The notes under the pieces are model-generated. The model was given only the letters and a program-made list of their open reading frames with translations, searched no databases and had not been told where the DNA came from. From contig FR894010.1 of assembly GCA_000434115.1 (NCBI GenBank), positions 1 to 7,481 on the forward strand: a DNA stretch of 7,481 bases. Reading direction: 5' to 3'. The translations under genes and the position numbers were made by a program. Positions 1 to 6,407 of the stretch are shown here, piece after piece (the stretch's first letter is position 1; each line of letters opens with the position of its first letter). This DNA comes from Roseburia sp. CAG:309 (GTDB lineage: Bacteria > Bacillota > Clostridia > Lachnospirales > Lachnospiraceae).

Positions 1-3000
1 TTTGGCATCGGTGTTTCACCGGTTCCACCTTCTGCTCCGGGATCTTTTCCCGGATGCTCCTCACCTCTTGGCTCTGTCGGTTGATGGGTCCGTTCGTAAT
101 CTTCTATCTCATCCAGCAGACGAAGTTTTAATGTATCACTTTCCAGCTTGATATTTTTCACCGCAGCAATCTCATTGGATGATTTTAACTTCTCTATCAA
201 TTCCTCAAAGCTTCGATTCACCTTATTTTTGAATTGATCCGCAAACACCTTATCTGCCAATACATCCCGTACGATCTTAAAATCAGCCTCTACAATCGGC
301 TGCATTTCTTCTGCCTCTTCTTCCAGCAATTTAGCATAAACATCCATAAACTGTTGATTTAAGTCTGGCAGGTTTTGTATCTGGTTATACGGATTTCTAC
401 TCTTGACAATCTCTGTCATCTTGGCAACAACATCCAATACCTTCTGATCTCTGACATAGGTTTTGCTCTTGTCAAAAATTCCAAGATACTTCTGTGTCTT
501 TTCAAAGATCTTTTTCTGTTCGCCCTTAAAGAAATCAAATACCGGTGTGGTATCCTCTGCATCATCTAACAGATCATCCCGCATTTCATCCACAGTCTTA
601 AAAAACTCGACAGAATCTGTAATATTCATAACCACTTCCAGATTCTTCTTTGCTTTTTCCATCAGTGACTTCGACGGAAGATGCGGATTAATACGGTATT
701 CTACCATAATATCATCAAAAAACTGCTTTTTATTCTTCGCAAAGTTCTTAAATGCTTTCATAAGTACATCATCATCTTCGCTGGATACACTGCCCCCAAA
801 GTAATCCTTGATCACTTCTTTTGCCGAACGGATCTGACGATCTGTTGCACGCACACGGACATCTATCAACAACTTCTCCACATACTCCCGCTTCGTGATG
901 TACTTTACCAATTCTTCATGGCTGTTTGACAGCAGTGACAGCGTCTGACTGTTAAGTACCATAGAGATTCGTCCTTGCTTAAACAGCATTGCTGCCAGCC
1001 ACTGCACATCCTTCGGATCAAAACCGTATGGTACTGCTGCAAACTTATCTGTTAAGGCTTTCAGCGAAGTCTTGATGTGTCTCTGATTATTAAGGTCAAT
1101 CACATTCAATACTTCCTCCAAAGCCAGCTTATTCGGTGTCGTATCTTCTACGCCAAGTGTAATCTGACCGCCATCATCTCGAAGGACATGTGCAATATCC
1201 GAAAGTTCCGGTGCCGTCTCCATGTAGGTCAACTTGTTATACTGCGTCTCGACCAGCTTACGCATGGCTTCATCAATTCTGGAGGATGTCTCCTTTGCAT
1301 TGATCACTGCCTTATCTCCATTGACATAAATATCTGCATTCTTTAATGCTTCCTCAATATAGATCTTGATACGATCTTTTTTCTCCAGTCGTTCATCTTC
1401 TTTGGCACGACGGATACTCTCAAAGCTATCCTGTGCACCGGAAGCATTTTTGTTCAAATATTTATAAATCTGAATACTTCCACGGATCTCATCAAGGAAT
1501 GTCGTATCATTTGGCAGTTTTATAATCACAGACTGCTCCGAAGCAGACAGCAGACGCAATGCTGCATCGGTATATTCACCGCCATATGGCGTGATTACGG
1601 TAAGCCCGATACCATTGGACTGATTTCCCTTATAAAAACGATCATCCACCTTTTGATTAAACGGGAACATGTAACGATTGCTGTATCGGAATTTCTTCTC
1701 TTTGTAGATCTCTTCGAAAATCACCATAGAAACCTCACCGATAATCTCTCCCATTTCAACTGTTTCATTATTGATCGCATTGTTGATTTCCTGCTCTTCA
1801 TTAGTTAAGAAGATATAGATCTCGCCATTCTTCTGTACCAATGTTTCACCAATCAGTCGTTTTAATGATTGCTCGACCTTTTTACGCACTTCCACTCTCT
1901 CGTCATAGATGCCGGAGATCATCAATGTCGTAAGGTTGTCCACATTTGCTTTGATCTCTTTCACATATTTGATCATAAAAAGGACTTTCAGCAGTTCCAC
2001 GTCAAACGCATCCAGTTTACTATTATCCTCTGCGTCTGAGATTACCTGACTATGCTGGTGGTCAATGAATTTATGCAGCGTATCATAGAAATAGCTGAAC
2101 GGTACCAATACGCCTTCTTCCTGATTCATTACACGCATTGCCGACTCCTGAAAAAGTGCCAGCATGGATCTGGACTGATCAGACAAATGCTTTCCGCTGG
2201 CTCCGTGAGTACGTACTGCTGTCAGCACCTGACCAAGAAGGTTGAATTGATATGGAATAAACGGATAACACTCTGCAAAATCTGTTTTATCCGCATATAG
2301 CTTCTTATCTGCTGTATCTTTCGTAAAGGTGATCAGGTTCTTAATGATAGACTCATTTTTCTCATAAAGCAGGCGAAGCGTCTGTTTTGCAGTCTCATTC
2401 TTCTCTAAAATACGTCTACGGATAACCTCATCTACGTTCGATGCCGATAACGAAAGTCTGGTATCAAATCGTCCCTGAATCTTAGAAAAGTCATTCCCCT
2501 TTGTCTTTGTGATCGAGTCAATATCCTCCTGGCTGGTCACGATAACCCATGCTTTTCCACGGCAGGCAGTTCCGAGATCTTCTACGATTGTCTGGAGGTT
2601 CAGCATAAGCTGTGTATCATCTGCGATATACTGACCAATCTCATCAACAAGGAAGATCACATGATGATTCGGTCCCTTCTTTGCACAGTATTCCTGCACC
2701 AAAGAGACAAACTTCTCAATGCTAAGATCATAATTACCTTTCGCATTCTTGCACCAGTTTCGTGCCGCCTCCTCACTCATAAAATCCATCTCAACAAGCG
2801 TTTTAACCACTTTATCCTGAATCACGGCAAATGCCTGTCTCTTCTTCTCCCATGGGGCTCCGGCAATCTGTTCAAACTTTTCTTTGAACTCCTCAAATCT
2901 GCCCTCACCATCCAACTGGCGTTCAAACTCAGCAAGATAAGGAATGGAACCGCAATATCCCTGCATCTCATTGAACACTTTCATAAAAACTTCCACGATA

Positions 3001-3440
3001 GCCTCCTTGCCGGAGCCTACCTTTGCAGAACCTTTAGAATCAATGTTAAACAACATAACATCGGATGAGATTGTGCCGGAATTAGTCATCTTTGCAATCA
3101 GCATCGGATCCTCAATTTTTTTCCCGTCCGTAAAGTATTCGATTGCCCGCTTTCCCTCTACGACACTGTTTTTTAACAGATATGACAAAATCTTCAAGAA
3201 GTGGGATTTACCGCTTCCGAAGAAACCTGAGATCCACACACCCATCTTATCTGTGTATCCGTTAATGCCATTTTCATAATTCTCAAAAAAGTCACGGAAA
3301 TGTTTTAATAACTCTTTCGTGACAACATACTCATCCAATTCCTGATAAATATTTTCTTCATCCGATTGACCAACCTTGATAACTCCCTTAATATCACGGT
3401 CAATCTGTTTCTCAAACATCTTCTTAATCTGCATATTCAT
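1..3440 (-). CDS. brxC: BREX P-loop ATPase BrxC (PglY), partial at the 3' end
   Basis: This is the large ATPase of the BREX phage-defence system, which works with the PglX methyltransferase and other Brx proteins to methylate self DNA and block phage replication; its exact mechanical role is unsettled. The frame is open from ATG at 3440 to the left edge, 1146 codons, close to the roughly 1200 residues usual for the family, so only a short C-terminal part is missing. The N terminus (MQIKKMFEKQIDRDIKGVIK) is family-like. Visible motifs are Walker A GFFGSGKS (residues 72-79, K78), Walker B FLVDEIGQY (D266, E267), a sensor-like VTSQED (301-306), GRFDTRLSLS (323-332) with possible arginine fingers, and HGASGKHLSDQSRSM (412-426). 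The middle and C-terminal parts are long, charged and helical, followed by a Gly/Pro/Glu linker (1118-1146). The gene follows brxB by 12 bases. No frameshift or stop was seen in the stretches translated codon by codon. The family assignment is from recognition, without a database search. Confidence 0.93.
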   Translation of the reverse strand, partial: MNMQIKKMFEKQIDRDIKGVIKVGQSDEENIYQELDEYVVTKELLKHFRDFFENYENGINGYTDKMGVWISGFFGSGKSHFLKILSYLLKNSVVEGKRAIEYFTDGKKIEDPMLIAKMTNSGTISSDVMLFNIDSKGSAKVGSGKEAIVEVFMKVFNEMQGYCGSIPYLAEFERQLDGEGRFEEFKEKFEQIAGAPWEKKRQAFAVIQDKVVKTLVEMDFMSEEAARNWCKNAKGNYDLSIEKFVSLVQEYCAKKGPNHHVIFLVDEIGQYIADDTQLMLNLQTIVEDLGTACRGKAWVIVTSQEDIDSITKTKGNDFSKIQGRFDTRLSLSASNVDEVIRRRILEKNETAKQTLRLLYEKNESIIKNLITFTKDTADKKLYADKTDFAECYPFIPYQFNLLGQVLTAVRTHGASGKHLSDQSRSMLALFQESAMRVMNQEEGVLVPFSYFYDTLHKFIDHQHSQVISDAEDNSKLDAFDVELLKVLFMIKYVKEIKANVDNLTTLMISGIYDERVEVRKKVEQSLKRLIGETLVQKNGEIYIFLTNEEQEINNAINNETVEMGEIIGEVSMVIFEEIYKEKKFRYSNRYMFPFNQKVDDRFYKGNQSNGIGLTVITPYGGEYTDAALRLLSASEQSVIIKLPNDTTFLDEIRGSIQIYKYLNKNASGAQDSFESIRRAKEDERLEKKDRIKIYIEEALKNADIYVNGDKAVINAKETSSRIDEAMRKLVETQYNKLTYMETAPELSDIAHVLRDDGGQITLGVEDTTPNKLALEEVLNVIDLNNQRHIKTSLKALTDKFAAVPYGFDPKDVQWLAAMLFKQGRISMVLNSQTLSLLSNSHEELVKYITKREYVEKLLIDVRVRATDRQIRSAKEVIKDYFGGSVSSEDDDVLMKAFKNFAKNKKQFFDDIMVEYRINPHLPSKSLMEKAKKNLEVVMNITDSVEFFKTVDEMRDDLLDDAEDTTPVFDFFKGEQKKIFEKTQKYLGIFDKSKTYVRDQKVLDVVAKMTEIVKSRNPYNQIQNLPDLNQQFMDVYAKLLEEEAEEMQPIVEADFKIVRDVLADKVFADQFKNKVNRSFEELIEKLKSSNEIAAVKNIKLESDTLKLRLLDEIEDYERTHQPTEPRGEEHPGKDPGAEGGTGETPMP

Positions 3441-3445
3441 CCATG

Positions 3446-3452
3446 CCTTTCT
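3446..3452 (-). promoter_or_regulatory. Shine-Dalgarno site deciding the brxC start
   Basis: AGAAAGG lies just after the brxB stop codon and 5 bases before ATG 3440. A second in-frame ATG at 3434 is 11 bases away. The spacing favours 3440, giving MNMQIKK; starting at 3434 would remove only two residues. A further ATG at 3444 is out of frame and closes after six codons. Confidence 0.6.
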
Positions 3453-4040
3453 CTACACAAGCCGGAATGCTCTATAGTAATTACGTGAATCCATCGTTCC
3501 AAACAGCTTCAGATCTTGTCCACTATACTCACCCGGATAAAACATTACCACCGGGACACTGTCCAGAACCTGATGCAGGTTATTAAGAATATTGTGACTT
3601 GCTATTATCGGATGACACTTACCAACTCCCGTAAGAAATACCACACTGTTCGTCAAGTCCTGTTCCACAATCTTGCTGATGATCAAATTTCTCTCGTCTG
3701 TCTCATCCAGTCCCAATGTTTCCACCAAACTGTCTGCCATATCAAAGAAACCATTCTCTCTCTCCAGATCAAAAAACGCTTCCAGATATCCTTCCTCTTC
3801 CAGTACCTGAATCATCAAGTGAAACAGATCAATCTCTATGATTCGAAACCCTAAGCTGCTCTCATTGATCCGGTTCTTCAGATACTGTATATGATTTCTC
3901 ACATGAAGTTCTTCTCTCGGATCATAATCGAATATATAATATCCGACTTCATTTCCTAGTCCTTTATTACTACGAAAGCTCTGATCCGATATTTTCTTCT
4001 CGATCTGATTCAGCCTTTCATCCAATGATAACTTTGCCAT
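3453..4040 (-). CDS. brxB: BREX protein BrxB (DUF1788)
   Basis: BrxB is a small core BREX protein of unknown biochemical role, needed for defence in BREX systems that have been tested. The 195 residues match the usual length of about 190-200. Family-like segments are NKGLGNEVGYYIFDYDP (25-41) followed by REELHVR, then FLTGVGKCHPIIASHNILNN (135-154), VPVVMFYPGEYSGQ (162-175), and the C-terminal NYYRAFRLV. No catalytic motif is evident. The start ATG (4040-4038) shares one base with the brxA stop (TGATG), and GGGAG lies about 8 bases upstream, so translation is probably coupled to brxA. The stop TAG sits just before the brxC ribosome binding site. Gene order brxA-brxB-brxC is standard for BREX. 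Confidence 0.93.
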   Translation of the reverse strand: MAKLSLDERLNQIEKKISDQSFRSNKGLGNEVGYYIFDYDPREELHVRNHIQYLKNRINESSLGFRIIEIDLFHLMIQVLEEEGYLEAFFDLERENGFFDMADSLVETLGLDETDERNLIISKIVEQDLTNSVVFLTGVGKCHPIIASHNILNNLHQVLDSVPVVMFYPGEYSGQDLKLFGTMDSRNYYRAFRLV

Positions 4041-4639
4041 CAGCGCACTCCCTTCACTGCATTCAGGTATGCTTCTAATCCATTCCTTTTCAATAATTCC
4101 TCTGTTCTATAGTCAATATGTATCTGTCGTATCGTCCGAGGCTTTGCACTGTTTTCCAGTATGCCTGCCTCATACAACATACGGCAAAAACATTGTTTTA
4201 ACTTCTTTACTGCTATATCGGTCCAGCCGGCAACTACTTCACTCTGCATTGCCTTATCCGCAAAAAATACATTTAAGTCGCGGTCTGTGATCTCCAACTC
4301 CCCAATTCGAAGCTTTTCATCATACACTTCGTGCATAAATTCAAAAAACAGCCGACTATCCATAAGAATTGCGATTAAGTTTAATACTTTGGCAGTCTCT
4401 ACGTCACAAGTGGTAAATGCTCGAAGCACTACGTCCGGTAATGCAGATATTCTGCGGTAAGTACCATTCAATACTTCATATGCACGATATTCTGCTTTTA
4501 CCTGATAGATATTTTCTTTCCAAGCTATTTTTCGGATATCAGCCTTGCTATACCCATCTAAGATAAAGTTTGCTGTCTTTCTGGACTCCTGCAGCCAAAA
4601 CAATTTCGAGGTTAATCCTGCACTGTATTCCATGATCAT
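4040..4639 (-). CDS. brxA: BREX protein BrxA (DUF1819)
   Basis: BrxA is a small, mostly helical core BREX protein; described homologues bind DNA, but its role in defence is not established. The 199 residues match the family length. Recognisable parts are YSAGLT near the N terminus (5-10), a central helical block with ETAKVLNLIAILMDSRLFFE (81-100), and SEVVAGWTDIAVKKLKQCF (133-151) followed by RMLYEAGIL. The reading frame offers ATG at 4639 and again at 4633 (MIMEYS). GAGGAAGG at 4643-4650 can serve either, so the true start is uncertain by two codons. It is the first gene of the BREX operon, and its 79-base leader from yqeY holds repeats and a possible promoter. No BrxR-type WYL regulator gene lies immediately upstream. 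Confidence 0.92.
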   Translation of the reverse strand: MIMEYSAGLTSKLFWLQESRKTANFILDGYSKADIRKIAWKENIYQVKAEYRAYEVLNGTYRRISALPDVVLRAFTTCDVETAKVLNLIAILMDSRLFFEFMHEVYDEKLRIGELEITDRDLNVFFADKAMQSEVVAGWTDIAVKKLKQCFCRMLYEAGILENSAKPRTIRQIHIDYRTEELLKRNGLEAYLNAVKGVR

Positions 4640-4654
4640 TCACCTTCCTCATCT

Positions 4655-4667
4655 TTCACATAGTGAA
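4655..4667. repeat. 13-bp inverted repeat in the brxA leader
   Basis: TTCAC-ATA-GTGAA is a perfect palindrome with 5-bp arms and a 3-bp centre, 16 bases upstream of the brxA start. It is small enough to occur by chance. Its position over the predicted transcription start makes it a candidate operator for a dimeric repressor. There is no U-tract, so it is not a terminator. Confidence 0.45.
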
Positions 4668-4695
4668 TAACATCCCCTGATCATTTACTGGTCAC
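4667..4695 (-). promoter_or_regulatory. weak candidate sigma-A promoter for brxABC
   Basis: On the minus strand, GTGACC (4695-4690, 4 of 6 matches to TTGACA) is followed after exactly 17 bases by TGTTAT (4672-4667, 4 of 6 matches to TATAAT). Transcription would begin near 4660, leaving a leader of about 20 bases before brxA. Both boxes are poor matches, so the operon may instead be read through from yqeY. If real, the -35 box lies in the tandem repeats and the start lies in the palindrome. Confidence 0.28.
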
Positions 4696-4705
4696 TTACC
4701 GGTCA
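4673..4705 (-). repeat. three imperfect tandem 11-bp repeats upstream of brxA
   Basis: Reading the minus strand, the units are TGACCGGTAAG, TGACCAGTAAA and TGATCAGGGGA. The first two agree at 9 of 11 positions and the third is more diverged. The 11-bp period is about one helical turn, so a protein could contact each copy on the same face of the DNA. The array sits between the yqeY stop and the candidate -10 box of brxA. It could be a regulator site, or a chance or degenerate repeat. Confidence 0.5.
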
Positions 4706-4718
4706 TCTCTATTCTTTC

Positions 4719-5156
4719 CTACTGGCAAAGTTTCTTCACGGTCGCATTGATCACTTTTCCGTCGGCTTTTCCTTTCAGATCCCCCATAACGGCTTTCATG
4801 ATCTGTCCCATATTTTTTGTCGCTACGACATCGGCAAATTTTTCTGTGATGTAACTTTCCACTTCTTCCGCACTCATCATCTGCGGTGCAAATTCAGCGA
4901 TGATATCATATCTTGCCTGATATTCTGCTTTCAGATCTTCGCGGCTGTCCGGACAGCTGTCAATCTGTTCTTTTACGGTCTTCATTTCCTTTAAAATCAC
5001 GCGTCCTACGATCTCTTCGGAAATGTCATCGCGGCATCCTTCATCGATCGCTACTTTTTTCGCAGCGGATACTAAGGATGAAATCGCCTCTTTTCTCACT
5101 TTATCTTTTGCCTTCATTGCGGCAATCATTTGTTTTTGTAATTCTGCAAATTGCAT
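4719..5156 (-). CDS. yqeY: GatB/YqeY domain-containing protein
   Basis: This is a small helical protein related to the C-terminal tRNA-binding part of GatB, a subunit of the Glu-tRNA/Asp-tRNA amidotransferase. The function of stand-alone YqeY proteins is not known, though a link to tRNA metabolism is usually assumed. The 145 residues are near the family's typical 150. Family features include an N-terminal MKAKDKVRKEAISSL helix (14-28), EFAPQMMSAEEVE (88-100), and the Gly/Lys-rich C-terminal GQIMKAVMGDLKGKADGK (117-134). It starts at ATG 5156, with AGGAGG 9 bases upstream overlapping the stop of the preceding membrane-protein gene. It is the last gene of the host operon before the BREX genes, 79 bases from brxA. 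In Bacillus this gene follows rpsU; here it does not. Confidence 0.9.
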   Translation of the reverse strand: MQFAELQKQMIAAMKAKDKVRKEAISSLVSAAKKVAIDEGCRDDISEEIVGRVILKEMKTVKEQIDSCPDSREDLKAEYQARYDIIAEFAPQMMSAEEVESYITEKFADVVATKNMGQIMKAVMGDLKGKADGKVINATVKKLCQ

Positions 5157-5165
5157 GTTTCAAAA

Positions 5166-5171
5166 CCTCCT
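5166..5171 (-). promoter_or_regulatory. Shine-Dalgarno site of yqeY overlapping the upstream stop
   Basis: A perfect AGGAGG shares its first two bases with the TAG stop (5172-5170) of the upstream membrane-protein gene and lies 9 bases from the yqeY ATG. A ribosome terminating on the upstream gene covers this site, which fits coupled translation within one transcript. Confidence 0.75.
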
Positions 5172-5706
5172 ATTTTTTCAATAATTTCCGTTCTCTTAAG
5201 AAGCGGAAAAATTCCCGGTATGCTTTATCGTAGATCCACCATCCAACCTGTCCGACGGCAAGAAGGATCCATTTTTGCGCTGATCCGGTAAAAGCTGCCT
5301 CCCGGATCAATATGTTTTCAAAAAATAAAACGGTCGGGATATATATTATATTAAACAAAATCCAGTTATAAATCAACTGTCTGCGCATCTTTTTTTTCGG
5401 ATCTTTGATTTTATTTGCCTTTTGGAAAACAAATTCACTGAAAATTATGTAAATGCCGAATCCCAGATAAACAAAAAAATTGAACTTATCCGGATTTAAA
5501 AAGGCATCTAACAGCGTGCAGATCACACACTGCATCAATCCGGCGGGCAGTCCATAACGAAAGATAGCATATCCCACAAGATATGCCGCCAATGCTGTTA
5601 AAAACAGCGTATTTACCGTCACAAAACTTCCTGCTGCCAGAAGCAGAACAGAAAGTGCGGATAACATTCCCACTCCTGCTATTCTTTTTGTCTGCTCTAC
5701 ATGCAT
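5170..5706 (-). CDS. small polytopic membrane protein, possibly ECF S-component-like
   Basis: I do not recognise a named gene. The product of about 178 residues is an integral membrane protein with roughly six hydrophobic segments (about 9-29, 33-50, 54-71, 77-95, 112-131 and 144-160). A basic loop (KANKIKDPKKKMRRQ, 96-110) and a basic C-terminal tail (FRFLRERKLLKK) probably face the cytoplasm. The size, six-segment layout and N-terminal MLSALSVLLLAAGSF recall substrate-binding S components of ECF vitamin transporters, but no substrate motif is evident and no ECF ATPase genes are present; this is a weak inference. The start is ambiguous: ATG 5706 is used here, TTG 5712 has better spacing to GGGAGG (5724-5719), and ATG 5730 lies upstream of that site. 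All overlap the 3' end of the J-protein gene, indicating coupling. The stop overlaps the yqeY ribosome binding site. Confidence 0.8.
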   Translation of the reverse strand: MHVEQTKRIAGVGMLSALSVLLLAAGSFVTVNTLFLTALAAYLVGYAIFRYGLPAGLMQCVICTLLDAFLNPDKFNFFVYLGFGIYIIFSEFVFQKANKIKDPKKKMRRQLIYNWILFNIIYIPTVLFFENILIREAAFTGSAQKWILLAVGQVGWWIYDKAYREFFRFLRERKLLKK

Positions 5707-6407
5707 GCGCAAAGATCGCCTCCCATACATTCACACAATGTGTCGGCACACCAGAGATCACAGCAGAGATTTCCGGATCCACAGGAATCATATTCTCTGC
5801 CATAACTTCCATAACCACCATAGCTTCCGCCACCGCCATAACCGCCGCCAAACGGACTTCCAAATGGGCTTCCTCCATAGAATCCGCCGCCATTTTGCAG
5901 CTGCTGGTAATATTGACGGTACTGCATATTTCCCGGCTCCATATCCATCGCCTGTTTTGCCTGCTCGAGTGCCACATTGTTATTGCCAAGTCCCATATTT
6001 GCGATGGAACTATAATAATACCATGCCGCATTGTGATTCGATATTCCATTTAATACATTTAGCGCCTCATTATAACGGCGCGCCCGGATATAATTCATAG
6101 CAGCCATCATATGCTGCTCATCTTCACTGTAATTCTGTCTTCCCTGACCAGCACCAAATCCGCCAAAACCGCCAAATCCACCAAAGTCTCCATAACTTCC
6201 TGTCGCTTTTCCGGAACGCTCATCCACGATCCGATTGTAGGCTTCCTGAACCTGTTTGAATTTTTCAGCCGCCGCATTTGCTTCTGCTTCCGATTTTCCC
6301 GCGTAAGAATCCGGATGATATTTACGGCTCAGGTCACGATATGCTTTTTTAATCTCACGGTCACTGGCATCTCTTGCCACACCTAAAATCTGATATGGGT
6401 CATTCAT
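5697..6407 (-). CDS. J-domain (DnaJ-like) co-chaperone with Cys-rich tail
   Basis: This J-domain protein should stimulate the ATPase of a DnaK-type Hsp70. The J domain covers residues 1-65, with PYQILGVARDASDREIKKAY and the essential HPD triad at 31-33. A short Gly/Phe stretch (73-89) follows, then a TPR-like helical segment (about 98-170; NYIRARRYNEALNVL and NNVALEQAKQAMDMEP). Next come a Gly/Tyr/Phe/Pro-rich stretch (173-203) and a tail with eight cysteines (209, 215, 216, 220, 225, 227, 233, 235). It lacks the canonical DnaJ zinc-finger and substrate-binding domains, so it is not the housekeeping DnaJ but a specialised type III-like J protein. It starts at ATG 6407 with GAGG 9 bases upstream and overlaps the end of the DUF5685-like gene by 8 bases. 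Its 3' end overlaps the membrane-protein gene. The client is unknown; the operon partners are candidates. Confidence 0.9.
   Translation of the reverse strand: MNDPYQILGVARDASDREIKKAYRDLSRKYHPDSYAGKSEAEANAAAEKFKQVQEAYNRIVDERSGKATGSYGDFGGFGGFGGFGAGQGRQNYSEDEQHMMAAMNYIRARRYNEALNVLNGISNHNAAWYYYSSIANMGLGNNNVALEQAKQAMDMEPGNMQYRQYYQQLQNGGGFYGGSPFGSPFGGGYGGGGSYGGYGSYGREYDSCGSGNLCCDLWCADTLCECMGGDLCACM
5719..5724 (-). promoter_or_regulatory. Shine-Dalgarno site of the membrane-protein gene, inside the J-protein gene
   Basis: GGGAGG lies within the last codons of the J-protein gene. It is 6 bases from an in-frame TTG at 5712 and 12 bases from ATG 5706. It argues against the longer start at ATG 5730, which would place the site inside the coding region. 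The same bases encode part of the Cys-rich tail (MGGD) of the J protein. Confidence 0.5.

Noticed and set aside
3003..3020. Second P-loop-like string VGSGKE in BrxC (residues 141-146)
   Set aside because: It lacks the full GxxxxGK[ST] pattern, and the true Walker A is at 72-79; a chance match is the simpler reading.
375..3279. Several plus-strand open frames of 64-135 codons within this span
   Set aside because: They lie opposite the brxC frame, have no family-like sequence, are rich in Cys/Ile/Leu/Phe as expected for antisense translation, and overlap each other.
3516..4460. Plus-strand open frames opposite brxB and brxA
   Set aside because: They are antisense to clear BREX genes, with no recognisable protein features.
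4688..4704. Possible terminator hairpin downstream of yqeY
   Set aside because: The ACTGGT/ACCGGT pairing works only in plus-strand RNA and is short, and no U-tract follows; it is better explained by the tandem repeats.
5486..6049. Minus-strand 187-codon open frame overlapping the J-protein and membrane-protein genes
   Set aside because: It is in another frame of two well-supported genes. Its Met/Val/Ala/Glu run is the shifted reading of the J protein's Gly-rich repeats.
5583..6386. Plus-strand open frames of 91-156 codons opposite the J-protein gene
   Set aside because: They are antisense shadows kept open by the Gly-rich codons; the His/Arg-rich and Ile/Ala/Thr-rich composition is an artefact of complementing them.
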